Shown here in pieces: positions 24,935 through 37,002 of a stretch of DNA of 64,000 nt. This DNA comes from Flaccisagitta enflata. Its lineage: Eukaryota > Chaetognatha > Sagittoidea > Aphragmophora. Below the pieces are notes generated by a model, which was not told where the DNA came from, made no database searches, and saw only the letters and a program-made list of their open reading frames with translations. The stretch's first letter is position 1, and the number at the start of each line of letters is the position of its first letter. Where the stretch lies: the NCBI GenBank assembly GCA_965153355.1, contig OZ231127.1, positions 28,272,001 through 28,336,000 on the forward strand, in the 5' to 3' direction. The position numbers and the translations under genes were made by a program.

Positions 24935-25275
24935 CTTTATACTCAACATTCTTCTTCGGCGCGGAAGACGTTAATGAATCCGGCGGACAATTGAGCGGAA
25001 CTGTCTCTCACTCTCTCTATCGAGCTCGAGCTCGTCATAATGGTCTTTTCCTCTATTTAGTATGAACGTATCTGGTTTTCTCGTCATTTCCGCGCGTTTC
25101 CCCTTTTGCCTGTCTGGTTCAACTCCCTGTTTGATGTGTTTCTGTCTTGTCTGTCTCTTTGTCTGTGTGTTTCTCGGTTCTTTCTCTCTCTTACTCCGTT
25201 CTCCCTCACTGTCTCTGTTCTCTCTCTGTCTTTCCGTCTCTCCGTCTCTCTCTCTGTCTCTGTCTGTATGTCTGT

Positions 25276-25337
<62 letters not shown>
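25276..25337. repeat. (CT)n microsatellite
   Basis: About 30 CT units, preceded by imperfect GTCTCT words. Confidence 0.96.
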
Positions 25338-25344
<7 letters not shown>

Positions 25345-26010
25345 TTACTTTCATTCATTCTCTCTGTATTCCCTCTTTCCCCGGGTTTGATTGCGGTTCT
25401 GCCAAGCGTTATAAACCGTTCGTCGCCACGAATGAGAAAGAGACGAATGGATTTCGAAAGAGTAACCAGAAAGATTGTCTCACATCCAACTCTGCGTTTA
25501 TTATCGATCGTCGCACGTCCAACTCTTTCCTCTATAAAATCTGTAACGTGAGAGTTAGTAAGGATAACTTCTTCTATACTAACAACTGTTCGTTTAGTCC
25601 ACGTCGCGCCTTACGCCTGCGATGCCACCACGACCAAAATACGCGTTCATCTAGGAAATCACTAATCGTTAATTAATGTGACTTGTGAGTCGGTTAGAGT
25701 TGGTAAGAATGTCTTCCTCTTTTACTGACAACTGAGCTTTTTGTCAACTTTTAATCTCTATTATGCCATTTCCACATAGCGCGTTTATTTGCTTAATCTT
25801 CACTCAAAAGCTGCTGCTCTCATCTTGCCCCTTTCACCTCGTCTCCTACCAGCCACCCGTTTATCTCGTTCTCCACATCCAAACTTATCTTCGGCTATAA
25901 AAAAGAAACCGCAAGCTTTCTTATTTTTTCCCGTCATTGTGGTTTTTCGCGTTTGCCCTCAGGCGACTTTTTTTTCTTCCGTTGTTCTACTTGTGCCTCT
26001 GGATGGCATG
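25338..26010. other. Unique sequence, no supported feature
   Basis: Open frames run past the CT array but show no domain or splice support. Confidence 0.45.
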
Positions 26011-26169
26011 CCTCTCCTATGGCGTGCCCTCGAATGGGCCGCGGCCGCGAGCTTCCAGGGCGGCCTCTCGTGTGGCGTCCCCTCGAATGGGTCGCGGCTA
26101 CGAGCTTCCAGGGCGGCCTCTCCTATGGCGTGCCCTCGAATGGGCCGCGGCTACGAGCTTCCAGGTCGG
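26011..26169. repeat. Three-copy tandem repeat, 53-bp unit
   Basis: Exactly three 53-bp units start CCTCTCCTATGGCGTGCCCT and contain GCGGCYRCGAGCTTCCAGG. They are about 90% alike by eye and GC-rich. Because 53 is not a multiple of three, the apparent protein frames cycle and are not credible. Confidence 0.9.
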
Positions 26170-26849
26170 CAGTCGTGACATTGGCCCGTTAAATATGCGG
26201 CGTCGTAAAGCGACAGACGTGAGGACCAAGAATGCGGGAATTGCGCGCGTCCGCCGTCAATGTGATAAGCGGCGTGGATGAGGCATGGAGGACAGGAAGT
26301 CATCTTTATCAACGCCAGCGCTGGCACCGTCTGACGGAACGGAGCACTGTTCTGTGAGGTCAAAAAAGGCGCCATTGTAAATTTTTGGGAATCGGGAATA
26401 TCTGCTTATCAAGTTCCTTTTAGTACCAATAACAATTTCAAGGAGGCACCATAGGTAGTGTCTTTTAAGTTCACACATAGCACAGACGATCGACGAACAG
26501 GCATAGTTAATGACTTTACAAAGTTACAACGATCATGACAATGAGGCCGCGTGAATAAAACGGGCAAGATACTGCTGTTTGATAGTATGGCCCCGTCGTC
26601 ATTGTCGGCTACGATAATGACGCCGGTGAAGGCACTTTTATTGAAGCCGCAAAGGCAGTGCCGCAGTGCCATCGATGCCAGGTCGTTACTCGACAAGAGA
26701 GGAAGAAATAAGCAAAGGAGAAAAGAGAAATATGAACAGTTCTACAACAATGGGTTCTTCCTCCGCTCACTCTTTGATTCGTCTTTCTTTCTTTTTTTTC
26801 CTTCTTTTGTGCCTTTATTTACGGACTCAGTCTTCGCCTCTCTGCAAGC
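26170..26849. other. Unique sequence, no supported feature
   Basis: A 95-codon minus frame (26409-26696) and a 5' part of a + frame (26551-) overlap here. Neither has a recognisable domain or splice sites I could support. Confidence 0.4.
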
Positions 26850-26854
26850 CTGCC

Positions 26855-26890
<36 letters not shown>

Positions 26891-26891
26891 G

Positions 26892-26966
<75 letters not shown>

Positions 26967-26967
26967 A
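26850..26967. repeat. (CTGT)n tetranucleotide array
   Basis: About 29 CTGT units with one CGGT. Confidence 0.96.
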
Positions 26968-27249
26968 GGTGGGTTTTCCGACAGTTCAGTTCGTCTTAGT
27001 TCGACTAAACTATTTACAGTTGAAGATGATGACGATGCCTACACTGCAGTGCCAACATACAGTGCAGGTACGGTCCTAAAAATAGAAAAGAATTCCACGA
27101 GAAAGGCTCCATGCATGGATTGAAAAAAAGGCACTCGAGTGTCTCTCGATGTTTCAAAGTCGCCTTTTCTCCGGGTCGTCATCCAGAATGTCGTAAACCA
27201 TTTTTGCCATTATTCTTGATTCCGTCGATGTGCTCCTCATTTCCCCAGT

Positions 27250-27362
27250 GTCGTCGTCGTCGGATGCGGCGGCAGCGGCGGAGGTGGTGGAGGCGACGGA
27301 GGTGGTGGAGGCGACGGAGGCGGCGGATCGGCGGAGGCGGCGGAGGCGGCGGAGGTGGCAAG
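27250..27362. repeat. GGC/GGA-rich trinucleotide region
   Basis: Imperfect GGCGGA/GGTGGT repeats with a ~15-bp sub-period (GGAGGTGGTGGAGGCGAC twice). The frames give poly-Arg, poly-Gly or poly-Pro. Confidence 0.8.
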
Positions 27363-27429
27363 GCAGTGGCAGTGTTTAAAGTGGTGGTGGCGGCAGCGAC
27401 GGCGCCGACTGCAGATTGGCCGGATTTTT

Positions 27430-27660
27430 TGCGTGACGCCGAAAAAATGCCGATGGTGGATAAACCGGCACTGAATGTATAAGCCGAGCGTTAAATCTTT
27501 TGCCTACGCCGGCATTGTTTCGCCCTCCGGCGCCGTTTCTCCTTTCGGCGCTATTCTGCCGCAATTCAGCGGCGCCGTTTCGCCGCGGTTCAGCGGCGCC
27601 GTATGCTGACGTGCCTCACGTACCAAAGAAAAAAAAAGAGCGGCGCCGCCCGCGCATGAG
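27430..27660. repeat. GGCGCC-rich degenerate repeat region
   Basis: Recurrent CAGCGGCGCCGTTTCGCCG words contain the palindrome GGCGCC four times or more within 200 bp. CpG-rich. Confidence 0.55.
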
Positions 27661-28320
27661 CATGAGCGCATAAGCACTCACCAGACCGGTGTTCTTATTC
27701 CTTCGTGGCTGCCAAAGCCCTTTTCTTTTGTCTTTGTCCTTGCTGTGTGTACAACTGGGCCGGGTTCCTGTCTCTCTTTCTCCATCTGTCATTGTCTCTC
27801 CATCTGTTCGTGTATTTTTCTTCGTTTTATCTGTCCTTCGTTACGTCAAGGGTGTATGTTCCTACAGTTGGGCATCTCGCTACGTCAAGGATGTTAGCAT
27901 GTTTGCTGCCACTGTTAAGCCTTTTGTGTGCCAATTGTGCTGTCATGTTCGACTTTGAGGCGCAGCATTTGTTTTACGCTACGGAGACTTTTTAGTCCTC
28001 ATTATTGTTTATATGTTAGGGTAAAAAGCATGATTTTAGGCTTTAAATTTGTTCAATCCATTGACATGCGCTTTGGTGAAGGTCTACCGTAGATGTCTTT
28101 TTGATGCGTATTTCATTTCTCTTCTTGCTCATCTCCCAAAAGAATTCACCTCTTTTCGTTTTCCTTTCTTTTGTCTTTTCCTGAAGTTTTTTTTCTCTTT
28201 CCAGGTTTTTTTTCTTCCTAATTTCATTGAGAATATTTTCACCCTCGTTTCCTCTTTCATGCCCGATGTCTTTCCCTTGGCGGGTCTGTCCGCATTTCTA
28301 TCTATCGCCCTGGCTTATTT

Positions 28321-28445
<125 letters not shown>

Positions 28446-28831
28446 TTCTCCCTCTCACTCTTTCTTTTATTCATTTTTGCACTTGGAGATCTTCTTTTCC
28501 TTGGCTTCTCGATTTTTTATTTTCCATTATTGAATTATTTCCCCTGACAACAGAGGGATAATTTCCCCCAAAGATTCTTCTTGGATGAAGATGGTTTTCT
28601 ATTTCCTTCATCCTCCTCACGCTGTTACCGATCCAATGGAAATTGAGGCACTCTCGCGAAACTTTCACTAGTTTTACTAAATTTCTCGAAAACCCAGTTT
28701 GTAGCAAAACCTCACAACAGCGCATCCGCTTTTTTTGTATGCTTGAACTTGTGTTCAAAAGTTTTATACGCTGCTCCTTAGCATTTACTCGTATATTGGC
28801 AATGAGGCAGCTTCACCATGAGGTACAAATT

Positions 28832-29116
28832 CAGGGTATGGCAAAGTGTTGCTTGTAGGCAGCAAGCTGATTTTGTAGGGAAGAGGAAAAAAATGATGAG
28901 ATAAAAATAAAAGAAAAAATAAAAAAAATAAAAAAAAAACCAAGGAAAATGTTTTTTAAGATATATAGCTATTATAATGCTGCTTTTATAAAAAAAAAAC
29001 ATAAAAGATTCTTATATCGTGGATTGGTACATAAATAACCATACCCAGATGTTGTAGGCAGGGCTTAGTGAGAAAATCAGGCTTGTAGGCAGTCAAAAAT
29101 TTTGCCAAGCCTCGGG
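28832..29116 (-). mobile_element. hAT-like MITE, older copy
   Basis: The ends are CAGGGTATGGCAAAGTG and, inverted, a decayed form (TTTTGCCAAGCCTCGGG). TTGTAGGCAG is repeated at both sides of an A-rich centre. Flanks TACAAATT and TACAATGT may be an eroded 8-bp target duplication. The copy at 41267-41578 is the same family in the opposite orientation. Confidence 0.7.
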
Positions 29117-29374
29117 TACAATGTTGCACAAATTTCTTTCAAAGAACTCCACGATGAATATTGCACTGTTGTAACTATTCAATATGTCAAACAACTCCAT
29201 TGACAAGCGCTCTTGTGATGCTCAACTGTACGTCTTGACTTTTTGAGATGAGTCTTTGTCGGGTCCAAACCAGTGTGCAATCATCTTTCATTATTCCAAT
29301 ATTTTTTCCTTGCTTTCTTGCTTTCTTTCCTTTTCTCTCGCTTTCTTTCTTTTTTCTGCCTCTCTTAATGATGT

Positions 29375-29394
29375 TCTTTCTTTCTTTCTTTCTC

Positions 29395-29466
<72 letters not shown>

Positions 29467-29469
29467 TCG
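29375..29469. repeat. (TTTC)n tetranucleotide array
   Basis: About 23 TTTC units. Confidence 0.95.
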
Positions 29470-31060
29470 CTTTCTCTCTTACCCTATTCCCCTGTTTTCC
29501 TCTTTCAATATGGAATTATTCGCAATCGTCTTTTTGTTTCTACTGTCACGTGCAGGGTGAATTTTCCTCTCCCATCGGCCCGCCATAACCACCACCACCG
29601 CCACGCCGCGTGATGCATCACTGTCTTCCTGTTCTTCAGCTTTTTTCATGTATGAAACTTTTTTTTTCATAGACGGCCATCGCGTGCCAATATTTATATG
29701 AATTTATGAGACTGGGGTTCATTGCATGAGCTATGAATCGATAAAGAATGAAAACCAATTTCAAAAGTGATGGAAACAGATTATTGGATACATGAAGCAT
29801 CTCTTCAACGATGCTCGCTATGAAAGCAAATCGGAATTGTGAAAATCCGCATATTTATATATACAATTGGGGGACTTGTTACCAAGGCTAGCTCGTCTGC
29901 AGGGCGAAAATCTTTTAATCCGCCTCGAAAGAATTGTAGTACATGTGGTTCTTTCTTCATTTGCGTTCTGGTGTTGCTTACCTAACTGCCCAAGAGTAAT
30001 TTAAACGTCTCGCTTTGTGGGTAATACAGTGTATTACTAATACACGCTATTTTGCAGTTTACGCTTCCAAAGTTGGAGTGCATCTATTTCACCCAGTCAA
30101 TAAAACCATTTCCCGAGAACAGATAGTGCATCCAATTCCCAAAGGTACTGATTAGGATTACCCAACCAACCGAATAGGCAGACAAATGTTTCATGCTTTT
30201 AGGGGTGGTGGGAGAAGTTATATACTTTTCGGGGTGGTGGGGGATAAGTAAGTTTGAAACTGCGACTTTAGATGAAAAAAGGAATCGAAGGAGAAATTTT
30301 CGAAATGCTTTCTTTTAAATTGAAAAAAAAAAGTTTGAATCTGAGCGCGACGGAGATTGCAGCCTGGATTAAAAAGTGACTGCACGCTGAGATTCATCTC
30401 AGTCAGGTTGACGCGTAAAATTTGTGCAACAGCTATTTCTTTTAATCCATCATTTTGCAAGTGATGTAGCATAAGGGTGTTTTCCTTTCTTTTGTCTTGC
30501 TCAAGAGAAAATCCGTAAGTTGTTGTTAATGTCTGAAGAAACAAGATCGATCAGTACAACTCACAACTTGCAAGTCATAAAACACAGTACCTATTAGCGT
30601 TCACGCCATAGTGCACAATTTCGCAACATTTCCATTCCACGATTCAGTCACTTTGTCTTTTTCTATCACCCTGTCTGTCAGTCTGTCTGTCCGCGTTTCC
30701 CTTTTCCCTTGATTTCAGATGGCTTGTTCTCCTCACCAGTTTGCTGTAGCCATTTTGTTTTATCGTCGCATTTCTTCCATTCTGATTCAGGCATTACGTT
30801 ACCGAATGGCTGCATTGGCGCTAACATCCACTGGTTTTGTTCTTTCGCTTGCTTTGCTGGCATGTTCTCTTACGAGTGCTTAATGTGAATCTAATGTAAC
30901 CTGTCAGTGTGGATCTCGGCGTTTCTGCCGTTCCGTCTTATCTACCTTCGTTGTTCCACATTGTTCTTTTATTAGCGGGAAAAAAAGAGAAAGGATTATC
31001 TCAAGTTTTGAGGGGGAGACGACAGTTTCCTGAATCTAAGAGGCTCATATTAAAGAGAAA
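29470..31060. other. Unique sequence, no supported feature
   Basis: Contains a two-copy ~30-bp duplication of CTTTTMGGGGTGGTGGG (30197-30245). The minus frames at 30218-30544 and 30678-30863 have no recognisable domain. Confidence 0.45.
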
Positions 31061-31150
31061 GAGAAAGAGAGAGAGAGAGAGACCCGTTTTCTTCTTATCT
31101 GTCAATTTTTCACGCCAATGTCACGATTCGTGAACGTTAAACGATAAAGA

Positions 31151-31182
31151 TTCTCTCTCTCTCTTTCTCTTTCTCTTCCTCT

Positions 31183-31276
<94 letters not shown>
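31151..31276. repeat. (CT)n microsatellite with CTTTCT edge
   Basis: CTTTCT units lead into about 42 CT units. Confidence 0.96.
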
Positions 31277-31281
<5 letters not shown>

Positions 31282-31440
31282 CTCTACTTCCTCAATTTCT
31301 CTAAAATTTCTCGCCTGCATTCGTGTTGCCATGCATGGCTCCATAGAGGCAATTGGCAATTTTGTGAGGATACGCCCCTTCCTCGTTCTTTCTCTCCTGT
31401 GTCCTCGCTCTCTATCTCTGACTCTGTCCTTCTTCCTCTG

Positions 31441-31661
<221 letters not shown>

Positions 31662-31955
31662 CTCCCCTTCTCCACCTTTTTGATGCTCTCAATTCATTGT
31701 GTTTTTGTCGAGTGTCGAGTATTCTCTTATGTGACGTGACAGTCTTTCACATCTAGGTCGATGCAATGCAACAACGGCTTTTGCTGCTAATTCCGCACTT
31801 TAGATTTTGCAGGAAATCCATTCAATGATCATAATACTGAATGAAATAAACCAAAGTCGATGCTGTCTGAACTTTAAAACTAGCGCTTTTTAGGAACGCC
31901 AAGATTTGTAAAAACTTAAAAGAAATATAAAAAAAATTCGGTAAAAGTGGTAAGA

Positions 31956-32471
31956 TTGGGTGCTTCACATAGCAAAAGTTGTTTATTTCTTTTCATCCTC
32001 TTGACCTAATGTGGAGTGGCCAATTTTAGGACCCTTACCATTTTTCTTTTATCAAAAATTTTTCATCTTCTGTTTTTTAGAAAATTGTTTTTGAGAGCCT
32101 AATTTGTATATTGCAGTAGGATTAAAAAAATATGCTGATCTTTTTTGAAATAGCTTTGACAAATTTCTGCTCTTTAAAGAATTGTTAATCTGCCTTTTCA
32201 CAAGCTCTTTTGTAACTTATGTTGCGATATTTTAATTCATTTTTATAAAAATTATGATTTTCTAAAACTAACAATAGTTCCTTTTGTAACAAGACTACAC
32301 AGGATTTTGCTGAATTTTGGGAAATCTGAGGTTACCTTAAGGCCGAAACAAAAACGGAAGATGAAGGAATTTTGAAAAAAGGAAAACGGTCATCTTCATG
32401 ATTTTTTTCACTCCGTATTGAATTAGCGGGACGAGAAGAAAATCAAATTTTTTGCTATGCGAAGCCCCCAA
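31956..32471. mobile_element. Non-autonomous TIR transposon with 9-bp target duplication
   Basis: The left end TTGGGTGCTTCACATAGCAA and the inverted right end TTGGGGGCTTCGCATAGCAA differ at two positions, with weaker similarity for 20 bp more. GTGGTAAGA stands directly outside both ends (31947-31955 and 32472-32480). A 9-bp duplication fits Mutator-like or Merlin-like families. The 516-bp AT-rich interior has no transposase. Confidence 0.85.
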
Positions 32472-32480
32472 GTGGTAAGA

Positions 32481-33798
32481 TGATCTTAGGTTAACTCCAG
32501 CTACCATGACATTGAACACAAGGGCTAATGATAGCCGCTAAGGTTAGTCCCAAGTCTAAGAGGTGCAGGTGCAAGAGATGAAGGTTCAGTGATGAACTTT
32601 CTTTTTCGTCATTCAATTTTGAACTCTGAATGCGCTTTGGCCAACTTATCTTCTTGCTGCAAATCTGCATCAGTCCAATCACAACATGCTTTTTATCCAA
32701 AATGATTAGTAACATTTGTCTCATAATCATTGTCACACTTTTAAATGAAGAAAAACCTATACAAAATATCAACCTAATGTCATGAAATTTAGATGGAAAA
32801 TAGCCAAGAACCACTTTTTTGAGAATGAAAAAAACGTCTGTGACTTTCAAAACTACAGTAACAGATTCAAATCATAAGACCAAAATACTGAAAATTTAGC
32901 ATTGATTAAAAGTCTTTACTGTTGATCATTTCAAATACATAGCAATCAACTTGCTTTTATAGATACTGACAAGTCTTACCTTTGGAAGAATGGTTCTAGA
33001 AAATTGCTATAAAACTAGATTACTATCTATTTTTTTTTAATTCTCAATTAACATGGCTTATATTCTTTGCTATGAAGATGATTTGGTAAAGATTACTTTC
33101 TTTTGGGTAAATAAATACTAATGTTTAATTAACTAAAAAGATTTGTGAAAAATGAACCAGAAGTAAAAAAACTTGAAGAAGTATTCTAATGTTGTGTCAA
33201 TGATTATGAGACAGAAGATATTTGTGACGCCATCAGAACTCAACACCGATGACTTTTCATGGACTGCGAGGAGAAGACTGATGAGCGCTGAACGAGTGCA
33301 AAGGGCCAGAAAAAGACTAGGAAGGGTTTGAAAGGCGATGGCCGTTGATAAATGATGATTAGATCCACAAAAATGAATAGAGTCATGTCGCGAAAGGGGA
33401 AGTCTTTTACCGATGCACAACGGGATGGACCAAAGGAAAAAGGATGTAGGTTTTAGCAGCATGGTATATTGTGCATTATCCATTATCCATTTTCCATTAT
33501 CCATTATCTTCAAGTTCTCTTAATCAAAAGTCAATTACATTCACACTGTCGAGCAATGATTGCGTCCGCCCTTTCCGTCAAGTTTTCAATAAGGCTCATG
33601 GTCCTCTCAGGCATTGATAAAGTCATTCAATATATGACATTTATTAACTCAAGTGCGTGTAGCTGAATTATCGCGTCGGGGACAATGTGATAGTGTGGCA
33701 GTTTTTTCAAGCCAACGTGACAAAGTGTGATGGTATGAAGGAGACGACCTCCTCACGACTCCAATGCAATGGCGCCGAGGAAAAGTCGCACCCTAAAA
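32481..33798. other. AT-rich unique sequence, no supported feature
   Basis: 33470-33508 holds a short ATTATCC tandem patch. The minus frame at 33133-33513 has no recognisable domain. Confidence 0.45.
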
Positions 33799-33985
33799 AA
33801 ACAAGGCCGTATACACGAGCCGAAGTCGCGTGCGGGTGGGCAGGAGCGGCGAAAAAGCAGTGTCACCGACCGACAGACGTAAAACGACGAAAAAAAGCTA
33901 AGGGTTACCGACCGACGGACCGACGGACCGACGGACCGACAGACGGACAGAGTGGGTCATAGAGTCGCGTGCACGCGACTAAAAA
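33799..33985 (-). mobile_element. Family-1 hairpin element
   Basis: On + the right end is AACAAGGCCGTATACACGAG and the subterminal copy is AAGTCGCGTGCGGG. The CGGAC tract is at 33908-33950. The hairpin AGTCGCGTGCACGCGACT (33963-33980) is perfect, followed by AAAAA. Confidence 0.8.
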
Positions 33986-34203
33986 GACTTCCTTCAAGAA
34001 GTTTGACCCTTATGAGTCAAAACCACTCGCTCTTCACCTCAATTTCCTTGGCGAATATGATAGAGGGTGGATATCCCAGGGACAGGCGATGAAGAAAGCA
34101 ACTTAAAAGATAGATGTACAGACTTAAATGGAAGAACTCTATCCACCTTTCTTCTTTCAGTGGCAAGAATTCTTACTTCTATCTTCTTTTAACTTCCTTT
34201 CCT

Positions 34204-34403
34204 TTTTTAGTCGCGTGCACGACTCTGCAACCCACTTTGTCCGTCGGTCAGTCGGTTGGTCGTCAGTCAGTTGGTCCGTCACCACCCACTTTTTTACGTT
34301 TTATTCTTTGGCCTCACTGCTCTTGCCCAAATGGTCTGGTGACCACAAAAATGGCCCCTGCCCACCCGCACGCGACTTCGGTAGCCGCGTATCCGGCCTT
34401 GTT
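34204..34403 (+). mobile_element. Family-1 hairpin element, hairpin with 2-bp deletion
   Basis: The hairpin reads AGTCGCGTGCACGACT (one CG lost). The right end is GCACGCGACTTCGGTAG, then GCCGCGTATCCGGC-CTTGTT. Confidence 0.78.
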
Positions 34404-34579
34404 ATTTTAGCTCAACGCAATTTTTTCCACGAATGAAGAGTCAAGCTCTTCGGTTTGCCCTCGCTTCAAGACTGATGATTTTTCTCGTTTTAGAAAAAAA
34501 AAATTTTTTTCGTTGTTTTTTTCAGTGTAAGGTCGCTTTTTCAATCATTCCATGAACCTGTTTCCTTTCCGTCTCAGCA

Positions 34580-34630
34580 TTTTTAGTCGCGGACATGCGA
34601 CTCTTCGAGAGGCTTTGTCCGTCCGATGCT
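34580..34630 (+). mobile_element. Family-1 element, left end only
   Basis: T-run, hairpin AGTCGCGGACATGCGACT (6-bp stem), CTTCGAGAGGCTTTGTCC, then the similarity stops. It is a 5' fragment or a one-ended insertion. Confidence 0.65.
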
Positions 34631-35048
34631 CAGTATGTAAGTTCCCCCTCGACAAGAATTAGCTCGATACTAAAGCATAATCATCGTAAGTTTGAAATTG
34701 GAGAAAATTACGATGTCAAAAATTGCCGCTACTTTTTTCTTTCAATATGCGACGCTCTTCAAATTATTCCTTGCAAAGTTGCAGAGGTCGTTATTTCTGG
34801 AGAGCAATTTCAGAAAATAGTTTCCAAGCGCAATTCCCGAGCACATTTTCAGAAAGCTATTCCCTGGAGCCATTATCAAGACAAGATGCTCTCTTGAGTT
34901 ACAGTTACTGATAGCGACGTATGATAGAGTTATGGATAGCGATGCATGATAGCAGTATGCACGTTATGGTCATAACTTCTGAAAATCGGAAATTGCAGGA
35001 GGTTGTTCAATAATGACAGTAAGAAGTTGTAGTAATAGCATCTTTCAC

Positions 35049-35148
35049 TTTTTAGTCGCGGACTCGTGACGCTATGATAGGCTTTGTCTGTCTATCCGTC
35101 CGTCCATCAGTCCATGAGCGACGATATTGTAATCCTCCGTTACTTGTT
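35049..35148 (+). mobile_element. Family-1 element, minimal 100-bp copy
   Basis: T-run, AGTCGCGGACTCGTGACG, GGCTTTGTCTGTC, a CCGTCCGT tract, GAGCGACGATATT, and the right hairpin GTAAT-CCTCC-GTTAC-TTGTT. It lacks the whole GCCCAAATG...CCCACCC interior and so defines the smallest unit that still has both ends. Confidence 0.75.
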
Positions 35149-35225
35149 GTCCTTCACCTGGTGTGGATATTTGATAAACTTTTGCGTTGTTCATCTTTGA
35201 ATGTTTGATCATTATTTGTCATTAT

Positions 35226-35332
<107 letters not shown>

Positions 35333-35464
35333 GCCGCGCAACATTTTTCGTGCCGAATCGTCAATCTGCATTACTTTCACATTCATCACTCTTCTACCCA
35401 TAATCTGTCCTCCTTACTTTGCCTCGCCTCTTTACCCTCAGGCCCTCACTCTGCCCCGACTTCC

Positions 35465-35990
35465 CCCCTCCACCTCAATCTGCCTCTCTTCCCCCCCTCC
35501 ACTCCACCTTCCTTTGCCTTCCTTCCTCCCTCCACTGCACCGTACTTTGCCTACCTTCCTCCCTCCACTCCATCTTACTTTGCCTTCCTTCCTCCCTCCA
35601 CTCCACCTTAAGTTGCCTACCTTCCTCCCTCCACTCCATCTTACTTTGCCTTCCTTCCTCCCTCCACTCCACCTGCCTTTGCCTTCCTTCCTCCCTCCAC
35701 TCCACCTTACTTTGCCTTCCTTCCTCCCTCCACTCCACCTTACTTTGCCTTCCTTCCTCCCTCCACTCCATCTTACTTTGCCTTCCTTCCTCCCTCCACT
35801 CCACCTTACTTTGCCTTCCTTCCTCCCTCCACTCCACCTTACTTTGCCTTCCTTCCTCCCTCCACTCCACCTTACTTTGCCTTCCTTCCTCCCTCCACTC
35901 CATCTTACTTTGCCTTCCTTCCTCCCTCCACTCCACCTTACTTTGCCTTCCTTCCTCCCTCCACTCCACCTTACTTTGCCTTCCTTCCCA
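35465..35990. repeat. Minisatellite, 33-bp unit
   Basis: About 16 units contain CTTCCTCCCTCCACTCCA, then TTACTTTGCCTTC. The length keeps all frames open: FLPPLHLTLPS on + and GGRKEGKVRWS on minus. Base changes between units are not biased to silent positions in an obvious way, and there is no start or splice context, so it is treated as non-coding. Confidence 0.92.
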
Positions 35991-36042
35991 TCTAGTTTTT
36001 GATTTGTCTTTGCCCGGATTCTCCGCCTCCTAGATTTTACCA

Positions 36043-36124
36043 ATTTTTCACACACACAAACATACACATACACATCACAAACATACACATACACATACAC
36101 AAACGCACACACACACACACACAC
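36043..36124. repeat. CA-rich compound microsatellite
   Basis: CACACA with ACATAC hexamers. Confidence 0.9.
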
Positions 36125-36742
36125 TAACATAGACAGACAGTCCGTGACCATGACAACGAGACAGAGCCAGAGCCAGAGACAGGAAGTAAGACTAAGAGAG
36201 ACGGATAGTGAGACAGCGAATTGAGTTCTAACCTGCTCGCTCGGTTGCCCATGCGCGCGCACACTCGGTCTTCTCGCTTTCACCTACTTTTACTCCTCAC
36301 CACAAAAAGGCGTCTGATGTCAACCTCTCGAATCTACGCAGCCGGATGGCGATGGTGAGGACGATGAAAACAGTGACGATGGTGGCGGTGAAGGCGATGT
36401 AATGAGTGGTGATAGTAGTGGTGGTGACCCACACGGTGTGGGGGAAATTTATACGACGTTAGCGGTTGTGTTAGTGAACTAGTGATGGGCGATGAAGTTT
36501 GTAACGGTGGTAGTTTTAATCATGAAGCGATGGGGAAAGGGACGCTTAATAATGTAACGTTTCAGTGTCAACAATAAAACCAAAAGTGATGACGATGGCG
36601 TTGGAGGCGAGGGTAACGACGGTGGTTACATATGATGAGTGCAAAAATTCATCCTATAAAAAAAATCACACAATTATCCAAATAAGAAACATTCAAAATT
36701 TGAAGAAAATCTGATAAAATACGGACATTCATATTCATGTGT

Positions 36743-36912
36743 GGTAGGTTGTACGGCCTGTCGTTCTAAGTAGAAGAGTTGAGGGCTTTTGCTAATTCAT
36801 TTTGCGATGGTGGTGGTAACGATATGAGGTAGGTTTTTGGGCCTGTTGCTGTAAGTGGAAGAGTTGAGGGCTTTCGCTCATTCATTTTGCGATGGTGTTG
36901 ACGGTGTCATTC
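36743..36912. repeat. Two-copy tandem duplication, 85-bp unit
   Basis: GGTAGGTT... GAGTTGAGGGCTTT... TTCATTTTGCGATGGTG recurs after 85 bp with several differences. Confidence 0.82.
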
Positions 36913-37002
36913 AACGGCGTGAGATTCAGGGTGTGAAATTCGGGACACGCAATCATCCCCTCGTGCATTCACTCTGCGCATGCCCTTTCTCAATCGGTAC
37001 AC

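Noticed and set aside
35438-36283. Long minus-strand frame with 11-residue repeats as a repeat protein
   Set aside because: It is a direct consequence of the 33-bp minisatellite; the opposite strand is equally open.
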